Assembly: GCF_014905415.1 (NCBI RefSeq) | Contig: NZ_BNEO01000002.1 | Span: forward strand, 868,001 to 932,000 | DNA length: 64,000 bases | From: Virgibacillus salexigens | GTDB lineage: Bacteria > Bacillota > Bacilli > Bacillales > Amphibacillaceae | Direction of reading: 5' to 3' | In this document: one piece after another, positions 8,621-16,446 of the stretch | Layout: every line of letters begins with the position of its first letter | Numbering within the stretch: the stretch's first letter is position 1 | Notes under the pieces: model-generated | Seen by the model: the letters and a program-made list of their open reading frames with translations, nothing else | Database searches by the model: none | Told to the model about the DNA's origin: nothing | Program-made: the position numbers and the translations under genes

Positions 8621-9149
8621 TGATCAATCCCTCCCATGTCTGACCTGCATATTCTTCCCATGTGAACTTCTTTAGTGCGATGATTTGATTATGCTTCCCG
8701 TACTTAAACGGATCAGAGCATAGAAATGTTAACGTACATACCAATTCATTGCTTGTTTCTTCCGGTGCATCATTCGTTAATAACGTCGCATAAAACGTTG
8801 CTTCTTCATCTGTAAACACTAGCGTTTTTTTACTTCCGACTAACAAAGCGTTTAATCTGTTTATGCGTTGTCTTAGCCCTGCATTGGTACGATCAGCTAT
8901 CTTATATTTCACCTTAATCTCTCGTATATCAAAGGTGGGATCATTGTATTCCAACACTCCGTGCCCTCCGGGAACTTCGGTGGTAGTTATTCGTTGCTTT
9001 AAATTCCCACGCCCTTGCACCGTTAGTGTGACAAAACTCCCATTTTCATCCGTTAATACATCATCTAAATTCATCCCATGGAATAGGGTTTGAATAGATA
9101 AAGAGGTACTTCGTGTCCCTCTTTCATGTAAATCAACAAAATCGTACAT
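8613..9149 (-). CDS. distal tail protein Dit, N-terminal domain
   Basis: 178 residues. It contains GGHGVLEYNDPTFDIREIKVKY, the strand pattern of the Sipho_tail (PF05709) N-terminal domain that forms the hexameric ring under the tail tube, followed by LVFTDEEATFYATLL and FLCSDPFKYG, where a full Dit (about 250-300 residues) would pass into its second domain. Here the gene stops after another 30 residues (WEEYAGQTWEGLING). The missing second domain is at 7806-8141. It directly follows the tape-measure gene, the conserved place for Dit. Confidence 0.8.
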   Translation of the reverse strand: MYDFVDLHERGTRSTSLSIQTLFHGMNLDDVLTDENGSFVTLTVQGRGNLKQRITTTEVPGGHGVLEYNDPTFDIREIKVKYKIADRTNAGLRQRINRLNALLVGSKKTLVFTDEEATFYATLLTNDAPEETSNELVCTLTFLCSDPFKYGKHNQIIALKKFTWEEYAGQTWEGLING

Positions 9150-9159
9150 AAAGTACCTC

Positions 9160-11808
9160 CTACCATTTCATTTTCTCATCGGAGAAAGCATTTCGTTTTT
9201 GTTGTTCGTCAATATCATCGACAAATCGAATGAATTCTTGTTTACCAATACGAACATGAATGTACGCAGGCTGTTTCCCAACGCTAACCTCTGTATTTAC
9301 AGCGTTTTGTACTCGGGCGGTAGCGTTTCGTTTAATTCCTCTCAAACTAGATTTTATCTGTGAAGCTCTGATACTTAAATCTGGATTAAATGATTTTGTT
9401 ACAGCGTTACTAACAGCCTGAGAAGATTTTTTAACAGATCTTATCTGTTTTAGTATCCCCTCCGAAACACCTGATGTGACCCATCTTCCAACGTCTTTTC
9501 TCATTACCTTGGAAGGAGAAGATATGCCAAAGAAACTAGTAAAACTGTTTTTGATTTCTTCACCGATCCCTTTAGCAGCGTTCCATGCAGCTTCTCCCAT
9601 AGAACCAATACCATTGATAAGCCCTTTGATGATGTCCTTTCCTATATCCATAAGGTCGATATCCTCAAAGAATCCAACAATATTATCCATTATAGTTTCT
9701 GCTGTTTTTTTAATGGATTCCCAAGCACCTTCCCAGTCACCTTTAATAATGTCCATGACAGTGTTTATAATGCCGGAGACTAGGTCTATTCCAGTTTGTA
9801 CGGCAGTCTCAATCACGCCCCAAGCTACTTCAACCACATCCGATATAATCGGCCATACTGTTTCAAATAAACCTTGGATAAAGGATAAAGCATTTTGGAT
9901 AACCGTCCATATAACACCTGTTACGGTTGAAACCACAGTAGATATGATATTCCATGCTGTTTTTGCGATGCTTACGATAGTATCGCCGTGTGCTGACCAA
10001 AATTCTTGGATACGTGTAACTATCTGCTTCACAATATCCCAAACCGTCGTAAGCACTGTTTTTACAACGTTATATACCGCATCCCATGCTTTTTTGGCGA
10101 TTGATTTAAACTTTTCTTGATTCTCTTGCCACCATGTAACTAATGCTCCAATAACCGTTTTAACAAGGTTAGAGATAAAATTAATAACTGTCGTAAATAT
10201 ATTCTGGATAAACGTCCAAGCTGTTTGAACACCTTGCCTGAAAGCCTCATTCTCTTTCCAAAGTCGGACAAATACGGGAATCAATAATGATAATACACCA
10301 ATTATAATTCCAATCGGACCAGTCAACGCTATAAATGCTGCTCTTAGCAAAGGTAAAGCTTGAGCGCCTAAACGAGTTACTACGGTTCGAAATTCTGTGA
10401 ATAAGGGTTTGATCTTTGCCCATATTTTCATAAATACATTGCCTATTGTTGAAAACACACCACTAAATGTTGTTTTCAACAAAAGTAATGGTGGAGCGAT
10501 AGCTATGGCAGCACCTAGAAATGATGTAAGACCAGCTATAAGTTGTCCTAACCATGGGAAAGATTGCATCATACTATTCGTCCAACTTAGGAATCCATTA
10601 ACCAGATCAAATAACTTAGATCCAAGGGGAGCCATTCCTTTTCCGAGTTCAATTAAATAGGTGGTTAAATTACCAATTAACGCGATGACCTTAGGTCCGT
10701 TTTCTTTTACATAATCGATAAAGGTATGAAATGCCTTCGAATCTTTCAATCCTGCTGTCCATTTCTTGAATTTCTCCGTAAGACCTACTAAACCCGTTTG
10801 CATATCTGCAGCGAATGGACCAAATGCAACCATGAGATTCATCATGCCTTGCATAACATTGCCAAATACCTTTCCTAAATTCACCATGGTTGGTTCCACA
10901 CTTGTATTTAGGAACGTGACAAACGCTTGAAATTCTTTTGTTTGAATGGCTTGTCCCATACTTTTAGATAGCGTATCTACAGCATTAACTGCCCCTTGAA
11001 AGGCAGGTTCTAATTGTTTAATGAGTTTCTGCAATCCTTCCAAACTACGAATAAAAACATTCATCACCGGTTTTTCGAATTGCTTAGCGAATTTACTCCA
11101 GAACTTACTAAATGATTGAACAGCCTTTAACCCTTTTTGTTGTGATTTGGACAACCCCGCTGTTGCTTGTTCGATTTGTTTTGTTATCTTGGCACGCTCT
11201 TCTAAATCGGTTGTGTTTGCTAATTGTTCACGTAACTTTTGAATATCCTCGTTAGCTGCAAACACATCATTTAATGCGGTTGTAGCTACTGACCCAAATG
11301 CAACTGCACCTGTTCCTGCTGAAGCAAAAGAAGAAGCTAAACCACCTAATGCTCCCGTTAAACTAGCTATGATAGGAGATAGTGTTGGTAAAAGAGAAAG
11401 AAGTCCACCTTTAAATGCATTTGCTGCTACTGTTCCAACTGAATTAATGGTTCTAGCAAGTCTATCCATTTTCTTCTGAAATTCATCTACTTTTGCTTCG
11501 AAAGGAATAACGATTTTCTCCCGAGTTAATGCTCTTGCTTTGGCCTGTAATTGTGCAACTTTGCGGAAAAAGCTTACTGTATCTGCATCAATTTCCTTCT
11601 CGGCCTTTTCTTTCGTGAAAGCTTCCATCAATTTCTTTGCAACTTTCATATTACGCTTCAATGGTTTGACGTCTGCATTTAACTTGGTATCTTCTACAGA
11701 TTCGGAAGCTCTTTTGAATTTCTCAGTCACTTCTTTTGCTTGTTCGATGGCTTTCTTAAACTTCCTAGCATTTGCTTTCAATTCTGCCTCGATGGAATAA
11801 TCAGCCAC
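9160..11808 (-). CDS. tail tape measure protein
   Basis: 882 residues, the second longest ORF of the phage. The N-terminal third is a Lys/Glu/Ala-rich coiled coil; residues about 130-200 are Gly/Ala-rich and hydrophobic, and several membrane-like segments follow (ALPLLRAAFIALTGPIGIIIGVL region). Repeated Trp motifs (WxxI..IVxxVW) and a segment INGIGSMGEAAWNAAKGIG lead to SFFGISSPSKVMR, the typical C-terminal signature of phage tape measure proteins. It sets tail length and is ejected with the DNA. It lies between the tail chaperones and Dit as expected. Confidence 0.93.
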   Translation of the reverse strand: MADYSIEAELKANARKFKKAIEQAKEVTEKFKRASESVEDTKLNADVKPLKRNMKVAKKLMEAFTKEKAEKEIDADTVSFFRKVAQLQAKARALTREKIVIPFEAKVDEFQKKMDRLARTINSVGTVAANAFKGGLLSLLPTLSPIIASLTGALGGLASSFASAGTGAVAFGSVATTALNDVFAANEDIQKLREQLANTTDLEERAKITKQIEQATAGLSKSQQKGLKAVQSFSKFWSKFAKQFEKPVMNVFIRSLEGLQKLIKQLEPAFQGAVNAVDTLSKSMGQAIQTKEFQAFVTFLNTSVEPTMVNLGKVFGNVMQGMMNLMVAFGPFAADMQTGLVGLTEKFKKWTAGLKDSKAFHTFIDYVKENGPKVIALIGNLTTYLIELGKGMAPLGSKLFDLVNGFLSWTNSMMQSFPWLGQLIAGLTSFLGAAIAIAPPLLLLKTTFSGVFSTIGNVFMKIWAKIKPLFTEFRTVVTRLGAQALPLLRAAFIALTGPIGIIIGVLSLLIPVFVRLWKENEAFRQGVQTAWTFIQNIFTTVINFISNLVKTVIGALVTWWQENQEKFKSIAKKAWDAVYNVVKTVLTTVWDIVKQIVTRIQEFWSAHGDTIVSIAKTAWNIISTVVSTVTGVIWTVIQNALSFIQGLFETVWPIISDVVEVAWGVIETAVQTGIDLVSGIINTVMDIIKGDWEGAWESIKKTAETIMDNIVGFFEDIDLMDIGKDIIKGLINGIGSMGEAAWNAAKGIGEEIKNSFTSFFGISSPSKVMRKDVGRWVTSGVSEGILKQIRSVKKSSQAVSNAVTKSFNPDLSIRASQIKSSLRGIKRNATARVQNAVNTEVSVGKQPAYIHVRIGKQEFIRFVDDIDEQQKRNAFSDEKMKW

Positions 11809-11812
11809 AACC

Positions 11813-12106
11813 TCACCCCCTCCGATTATGTTCTAATGCTACTTGCGCCAGTGATAACTGGTTAGGTGATTCCTTTTTGTTCTCAGAGATCTCTTGATCA
11901 ACTGATTTGATCATTTGATCATAATCAAAGAAATCTTTGAAATCCTTAAACACGTATTCTTCCTTTGGCTTCTTATCTGTTCCTTTGTTTTCTGTAGCTT
12001 CGGCATTTCTAATAAGAAAGGCAAGCTTATGCAGCTCGTATTCTTTATCGATTTCTTTATACTCTTGAGCATAACGTTTATATAGAAATTCACTTAAGGT
12101 CATCAT
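11813..12106 (-). CDS. tail assembly chaperone, T-type part (likely made by -1 frameshift)
   Basis: 97 residues from the nearest ATG, but the frame is open up to about 12206, through the end of the preceding chaperone gene. The upstream part reads GLTFNEVVIYALRKLDVK. In many siphophages the second chaperone exists only as a fusion to the first (lambda G-GT). Here the T frame is -1 relative to G, and Lys codons with an A_AAG motif lie at 12184-12187. The fusion is likely; independent initiation at 12106 is less so because no ribosome site is visible. Confidence 0.7.
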   Translation of the reverse strand: MMTLSEFLYKRYAQEYKEIDKEYELHKLAFLIRNAEATENKGTDKKPKEEYVFKDFKDFFDYDQMIKSVDQEISENKKESPNQLSLAQVALEHNRRG

Positions 12107-12171
12107 TTCAACCTCTTTAAGACTTTTTACGTCTAGCTTACGTAAGGCATAGATAACAACCTCATTAAAAG

Positions 12172-12546
12172 TTAATCCTCTTTCTTTTCTTCCGCCTTCT
12201 TCTTTTTCAGTTCCTCTGGAACTAGATTTCGGGTCATAGGTCGCTTCCCCAGTTCTTCAAAGACTTGTTCACCGAATTCTTCAAAACTTACATTTTCAGC
12301 GATGTTATCCATTACTTCTTCTAAATCCTCGAAAGACTTCGGTCCTTTTTTGTCATAAGCCGTTGCAGCCTTAATGATCTTTGAAATCGCAATAATGTTC
12401 CCAGACTGCAGACGTGGGATTAACATCTCGAGTCCTTGCCCTAGATTCGCCCCTTCTATCTCAAAACCGAGTTCTTTATCAATTTCTGTCAAAGTACGAA
12501 GTCCGAATGATAATTCAATTTCTCTACCTTTAAAGTTAATATGCAT
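12172..12546 (-). CDS. tail assembly chaperone, G-type
   Basis: 124 residues, opening MHINFKGREIELSFGLRTLTEIDKEL, the TAC_12 type of tail assembly chaperone. The C-terminus is Lys/Glu-rich (EELKKKKAEEKKED), where the frameshift to the T frame could occur. It binds the tape measure protein during tail assembly. It sits between major tail protein and tape measure genes. Confidence 0.82.
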   Translation of the reverse strand: MHINFKGREIELSFGLRTLTEIDKELGFEIEGANLGQGLEMLIPRLQSGNIIAISKIIKAATAYDKKGPKSFEDLEEVMDNIAENVSFEEFGEQVFEELGKRPMTRNLVPEELKKKKAEEKKED

Positions 12547-12573
12547 TTATAATTCCTCCTAAAAAATTAAGTA

Positions 12574-12600
12574 TTAAAAAAGAGAGGGAAACCCCTCTCT
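12574..12600 (-). terminator. terminator after the major tail protein
   Basis: Minus strand: AGAGAGGGG, loop TTT, CCCTCTCT, then TTTTTAATA. The stem starts right after the TAG at 12599-12601 that would end the +1 frame extension of the tail protein. It would lower transcription of the chaperone, tape-measure and lysis genes relative to the major tail gene. Confidence 0.85.
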
Positions 12601-12659
12601 AGGTAACGATTAATGATTCACCCAACTTCGCTTCCCCTATGGCTAGGGGTTCCTGAGGG
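12599..12659 (-). promoter_or_regulatory. candidate +1 recoding site, major tail gene
   Basis: On the minus strand ACT CCC TCA (CCC at 12657-12659) is followed after 7 nt by a hairpin CCCCTA-GCCA-TAGGGG (12634-12649). A +1 slip of the Pro codon from CCC to CCT would open a frame coding QEPLAIGEAKLGESLIVT and stop at 12599. The same arrangement occurs at the end of the capsid gene, giving a homologous peptide. The unshifted frame ends SHRGSEVG at 12618. Confidence 0.75.
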
Positions 12660-13250
12660 AGTCTCGCCACCTTCTTCTGGTGGTTTGGCCAACCCATCAT
12701 CTGCGGGATCATCAGCTATTAAATCATGAAACACATAAGATAGTGTCTCGATATCTGCCTCTGGTAACGTGACATAGCCTTTCTGACGAATACCAGATGT
12801 TAAGAATGTACCTTCTACCTCTGGATCATCCTCAGCAGGATTCGTTGCCTCCCATTCACTGATATATCCTTGACGATATTCTGCAGCGAATTGCATTTTT
12901 TCTGATCCTGTCTCTCCTGTTGTTTTCTTATCGGCAAGATCTACTTCCCACATTTCAACAGGATAATCTTCCACAATGGAATCTTCTAACATCGTAAATG
13001 TAGGGTCTTTGACCGATTGCAATGCCGATATAGATACTTCATCTTCTAATGCGGACGAGCCAGACACAGCACCATCTTTTGTTGGCGTTGATTCTCTATC
13101 TCGGGAATACGATTTGGAATGTTCCGTTTGAAAAACCAGTTTAGCTGCCTCTTTTGCTTCGCCTAATTCACGAAAATATAATACTTTGTGCACGCCATTC
13201 GCTATTTTTGCTGTTTTTGATGTATTAGATTTCTTTGCTGTTTGTGCCAT
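12618..13250 (-). CDS. major tail protein (tube)
   Basis: 210 residues in the zero frame, with KVLYFRELGEAKEAAKLVFQTEH near the start, and EMWEVDLADK and QGYISEWEATNP in the middle, a pattern of TP901-1-type major tail proteins. The C-terminus is Pro/Gly/Glu-rich and flexible (PPEEGGETP). At that TP a +1 frameshift could replace the last 12 residues by 18 others, giving two tail-tube forms. It lies between the tail-terminator-like gene and the chaperones, and has its own terminator behind it, in line with high expression. Confidence 0.85.
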   Translation of the reverse strand: MAQTAKKSNTSKTAKIANGVHKVLYFRELGEAKEAAKLVFQTEHSKSYSRDRESTPTKDGAVSGSSALEDEVSISALQSVKDPTFTMLEDSIVEDYPVEMWEVDLADKKTTGETGSEKMQFAAEYRQGYISEWEATNPAEDDPEVEGTFLTSGIRQKGYVTLPEADIETLSYVFHDLIADDPADDGLAKPPEEGGETPSGTPSHRGSEVG

Positions 13251-13261
13251 CTTTATCCCTC

Positions 13262-13651
13262 CTACGTGATTTTGTATTCAACTTGGATAATCCCATGTAG
13301 TAAGTTATCCATCGTTGTATTGTCGTACATTTCATTGGAATCTAATGCTAGTAACCTTAAATAATAGTTATCTAGTTGATACAAACGTCTTAATTCCATT
13401 TCCAATTTAAAAACCATATCCGAAAATAACGCACGATCATTTGCCATTCCCCAAACATGAACGGTTTGAGATATACGGCTGTTTATAACATCTTTGTTAT
13501 TAATCACATCGGCACTCGTTACCTCCGCAACATGGACAAATGGATAAGGTGTTTCTTCATCCTTTCCAGGCAAATAATCATACGTATCATAGCCCAGTGC
13601 TACTGATTTACTGAATACGGCATTAAACAATTGAACTTTAGGTGAAAGCAT
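13262..13651 (-). CDS. tail completion/terminator-like protein (DUF3168-like)
   Basis: 129 residues. The motif TPYPFVHVAEV near residues 34-44 and ISQTVHVWG at 61-69 match the DUF3168 group that includes SPP1 gp17-like tail-to-head joining proteins. The position, between the HK97-gp10-like gene and the major tail gene, is the same as in SPP1-like and lambdoid phages. It overlaps the next upstream gene by one base. Confidence 0.75.
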   Translation of the reverse strand: MLSPKVQLFNAVFSKSVALGYDTYDYLPGKDEETPYPFVHVAEVTSADVINNKDVINSRISQTVHVWGMANDRALFSDMVFKLEMELRRLYQLDNYYLRLLALDSNEMYDNTTMDNLLHGIIQVEYKIT

Positions 13652-14001
13652 TATTTCCCCACCAACCGATCTAAGTCAGATAAAAAGATTTGTTTTTGCT
13701 TAAAATAAGCATCATGTAGAAACAATGTTGCTTCCATATATCGAGTACCATAATTTAAATATCCGGCATACTCCGAATTAACAAAAGTTCTGTAATGCAT
13801 AGAGCCTAATTTATCCGTCATCGTGTTTCGTGCTGTGTGTCCAGTCCAATAACCCTTGTCAAACCGTTGACGCTCTTTGTCGAGTGTTTTTTCGGTCATT
13901 TCAATGGTGTTATTCTTTACAATTTCATTTACATCATCTTCGATTTCATCATGCATACGCTCAAATTTAGCCAACAACGCATCGATTCCATCTAGCTCCA
14001 T
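13651..14001 (-). CDS. HK97 gp10-like minor head/tail protein
   Basis: 116 residues: MELDGIDALLAKFERMHDEIEDDVNEIVKNNTIEM at the start (typical gp10 N-terminal helix), then a YWTGHTARN segment and YAGYLNYGTRYMEATLFL, the conserved Y..Y.E.GT motif of the family. It is thought to act at the head-tail connector or tail terminator. It overlaps both neighbours slightly, so it is translationally coupled. Confidence 0.8.
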   Translation of the reverse strand: MELDGIDALLAKFERMHDEIEDDVNEIVKNNTIEMTEKTLDKERQRFDKGYWTGHTARNTMTDKLGSMHYRTFVNSEYAGYLNYGTRYMEATLFLHDAYFKQKQIFLSDLDRLVGK

Positions 14002-14303
14002 TCGCTCACACTCTCCAAATAAAAGACGCTCTCAGACTTATGAGGAATGTGTCTGAGAACGTTATATTTTTGACCATTCATAACAGCTTTATCTGCGTAG
14101 TCCTCATATGGACGTTGCAAACGTACGGTGGCAACTTTCTTATTAACGGAACCAAAGACCGCTGCTGTCTTTTCTAATGTCACAGGCGAAGCGTTACAAG
14201 GCAATAACACCCCTTCATCGACTTGCACTTCATTTTTGCCAGTCTCCGGATTATATCCCCTGCCTAATGTCTTGTGAAATGTCACTCTATCTGTATACCG
14301 CAT
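13992..14303 (-). CDS. head-tail joining (head closure) protein
   Basis: 103 residues: MRYTDRVTFHKTLGRGYNPETGKNE (the opening of SPP1 gp16/HK97-type stoppers: RVTF plus YNPETG), and KYNVLRHIPHKSESVFYLE at the end. It closes the connector after packaging. It is coupled to its neighbours by a 10-nt overlap downstream and a one-base overlap upstream. Confidence 0.78.
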   Translation of the reverse strand: MRYTDRVTFHKTLGRGYNPETGKNEVQVDEGVLLPCNASPVTLEKTAAVFGSVNKKVATVRLQRPYEDYADKAVMNGQKYNVLRHIPHKSESVFYLESVSEWS

Positions 14304-14638
14304 CAGAAAAACACCACTTTGCCCTGTTTTTCTTCTTGCTTAGGAATATAAGCACTTAGAATCGATAGGTAAGGGGCAAAGTCATCCTCGCTATAAGTAA
14401 CAGCATGCCCTTCCACTGATTCAGACTTCATCCCCTCACTTCCACGCCTTTGAAATCGAGCAATTGATAGCTCCTCGATAATGAAGTTCAATTCTTCCGG
14501 AATATTTGTAAGATCCGTATGCTTTTTTAACCAAAGCTTTAGATGCGATGTGGTATTCGCAATAATGATTTCCAGCGCTTTATCTTGCAAATCATCTTGA
14601 ATATCTAATACCGTTTTTACATTATCAATCATAGGCAT
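14303..14638 (-). CDS. head-tail connector (adaptor) protein
   Basis: 111 residues. It begins MPMIDNVKTVLDIQDDLQDKALEIIIANTTSHLKLWL, the helical pattern of gp6/gp15-type connector proteins, with LNFIIEELSIARFQRRGSEGMKSESVEGHAVTY following, which is their standard second half. It would attach to the portal ring. It lies directly after the collagen-like gene. Confidence 0.8.
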   Translation of the reverse strand: MPMIDNVKTVLDIQDDLQDKALEIIIANTTSHLKLWLKKHTDLTNIPEELNFIIEELSIARFQRRGSEGMKSESVEGHAVTYSEDDFAPYLSILSAYIPKQEEKQGKVVFF

Positions 14639-14650
14639 TTATTATCCCTC

Positions 14651-14965
14651 CTAAGCCTTGGATGGCCAAGGGATATCTTTGGTGGTACCATCTGACAACG
14701 TGAAGGTGAGGTTTGTACCATCAGAAGTAATGTCCGTAACACTAACACCCGGATCACCTTTTTCACCCTTGAGAGATGCTAACCATTCTGATTCTGTACC
14801 CTCAAACCCGTTATCTTTCGCAATTTGATAAGCACTTTTCCCGTCAGTACCATTTTTTCCGGGATCTCCTTTATTGCCTGCAACATCGATCAAATCATGG
14901 AAGTTTTGTTCCGTTGGCACTGCACCAGTCACAAACGTATTTTTTAATTCCTCTTTTGTAGCCAT
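14651..14965 (-). CDS. collagen-like head fibre protein
   Basis: 104 residues. After MATKEELKNTFVTGAVPTEQNFHDLID there are Gly-x-y stretches (GNKGDPGKNGTDGKS, LKGEKGDPG) around the common phage motif AYQIAKDNGFEGTESEWL, then a beta-rich end. Such proteins form head fibres or decorations in phages of Firmicutes. It sits right after the capsid gene; AAGGAGG precedes the ATG. Confidence 0.75.
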   Translation of the reverse strand: MATKEELKNTFVTGAVPTEQNFHDLIDVAGNKGDPGKNGTDGKSAYQIAKDNGFEGTESEWLASLKGEKGDPGVSVTDITSDGTNLTFTLSDGTTKDIPWPSKA

Positions 14966-14989
14966 GTTAAAGTATCCTCCTTCTTGTTA

Positions 14990-15050
14990 TTACCCAACTT
15001 TTAGGGTTTGTCCAATCTCGGCTTCCCCTATCCCTAGGGGTTCATTAGGG
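14990..15050 (-). promoter_or_regulatory. candidate +1 recoding site, major capsid gene
   Basis: Minus strand: ACG CCC TAA (CCC at 15048-15050) where TAA is the capsid stop. After 7 nt comes the hairpin CCCCTA-GGGA-TAGGGG (15025-15040). A +1 slip CCC to CCT bypasses the stop and codes NEPLGIGEAEIGQTLKVG to TAA at 14990. Loop bases TAGGG can also pair with CCCTA 25 nt further on, a possible pseudoknot. It matches the tail-gene site in shift codon, spacing, stem and product. Confidence 0.78.
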
Positions 15051-16094
15051 CGTAGAGCCATCTCCTAATACATTCGCAATATAGATCTGATTCGCTGTTG
15101 GAAAGGAAGGCATAGCTAAAGCTACAGCTTTCGTCCAACGGGCAACTGGATCATTAGTTGAATAGATTTGAGCAATAACGTTTCCGAAGTTTTGGAAACT
15201 TGCTGTGTTCATATAACGCATATTTGCTTCTTCAGGAGTAACACCATGAACTGTTTTTCCTAATTCTCCACCCGGTAGTAATACCAAACTATTTTCAGGG
15301 AAGAAACGTTTTGTTGCATAGGAACCGTCATTTTTTTGAACGCGATACACTCGATCGTCAGTAGCTATAGCTGGTAAGCCTTGTTCTTGTAGAAACGAGT
15401 TAAGTTCAGCGTTCGTAACAAGGCGAGCACTTTTTACACCAAAAATCCCTCTACGAACAGAATCGTGTCGTTTTAAAGCATTAAATACTTTTCTTGATGT
15501 TAGGATACGTTCCGGTGTAACTCCCGAAGACGCAACAACTTGGTTTACAAATCGATCCAGGTCATCAAGGGGATCTGCACTTTTGTCGCTCCACATATCC
15601 GTGCCTGTAAGTGTTTCTATTTGACTGTCTTCTACACCATAATCAATCGTTCCAACAAAGTTGTTTTCATTGATGGTTATTTTCCCAGTAGATAGAGCTT
15701 CAAAGCGCATCCGCTCAATACGCGTACGTACAGCATTAACCATGTTGTCCACATCGTTATAAATGCGATCAATTACACGTTGTGCTTCAGCATCGGTACG
15801 AGCCTGTGTCATGGATTTAATGAGACGCTCCCCCATCTTGATCTTGCGTTTTATCAATGCCGGCTCCATACTCATTTCCTGTAAACCATCACGAGAGCCA
15901 ACTTGTGATTCTGTATCATAAGAATGTACAGATGCTGATACAGGAGCTGCATTACTTCCTAGTAAATACTTGATTTCAAATTCTTCAGTTCGATCATTCG
16001 GGAACAACCCATCTCCAACGGATAGAGGATATTCCCTATTCTGTACATAAGATTGTAAAGCTTCGTCTGTAAGAAATTCTTCAATGTTTGGCAT
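15045..16094 (-). CDS. major capsid protein, E type
   Basis: 349 residues. MPNIEEFLTDEALQSYVQ, then KRKIKMGERLI and the C-terminal half with PDRILTSRKVF-like (TPERILTSRKVFNAL), FFPENSLVLLPGGELG and ARWTKAVALAMPSF match the major capsid protein E family (lambda gpE-like, HK97 fold). It follows a decoration-type gene and a scaffold, as in SPP1-like phages. The last codons GDGSTP are followed by a candidate +1 recoding signal adding 18 residues. Confidence 0.92.
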   Translation of the reverse strand: MPNIEEFLTDEALQSYVQNREYPLSVGDGLFPNDRTEEFEIKYLLGSNAAPVSASVHSYDTESQVGSRDGLQEMSMEPALIKRKIKMGERLIKSMTQARTDAEAQRVIDRIYNDVDNMVNAVRTRIERMRFEALSTGKITINENNFVGTIDYGVEDSQIETLTGTDMWSDKSADPLDDLDRFVNQVVASSGVTPERILTSRKVFNALKRHDSVRRGIFGVKSARLVTNAELNSFLQEQGLPAIATDDRVYRVQKNDGSYATKRFFPENSLVLLPGGELGKTVHGVTPEEANMRYMNTASFQNFGNVIAQIYSTNDPVARWTKAVALAMPSFPTANQIYIANVLGDGSTP

Positions 16095-16096
16095 GA

Positions 16097-16432
16097 TTAC
16101 TGTCCCTCCGTTGCGTTGTATTCTTCAAATTTAATTTCTTTCATGGCTGTTTTGGCTTCTGCAGAAACTTTCTCTGGTAGTCGAGATTCATATACATATC
16201 CTTCTACCATAATCCCAGCAGGTTGATCTCCATGCGTTAAATCAATATCGTGTAATAAAATTCCTTCTGCGGTTTCATCATTTGCTGGAAAGACTTTTCC
16301 AGCCTTTAGAACCGTACGAGTACCTTCTGATGTTCCCATTGCTTTTTTGGCTGTTCGTGTACGACTAATCATATGGTGACTAGACACAAAAGAAGGTTGG
16401 CTATCGTAATTGACTTTCTTTGAAACATACAT
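16097..16432 (-). CDS. head decoration-like protein
   Basis: 111 residues, one codon-spacing upstream of the capsid gene. It contains GTSEGTRTVLKAGKVFPANDETAEGILLHDIDLTHGDQPAGIMVEGYVYESRLP, whose fold-like pattern (KAGxVFPAND..A.GI...D) is typical of lambda-D-like decoration and stabilising proteins placed between scaffold and capsid. The N-terminus shows no signal. Confidence 0.72.
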   Translation of the reverse strand: MYVSKKVNYDSQPSFVSSHHMISRTRTAKKAMGTSEGTRTVLKAGKVFPANDETAEGILLHDIDLTHGDQPAGIMVEGYVYESRLPEKVSAEAKTAMKEIKFEEYNATEGQ

Positions 16433-16446
16433 GTTTTACCTCTCCT

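Noticed and set aside
9476-10120. Long open frame on the + strand opposite the tape measure gene.
   Set aside because: Shadow of the real gene; no ribosome site and no protein-like pattern.
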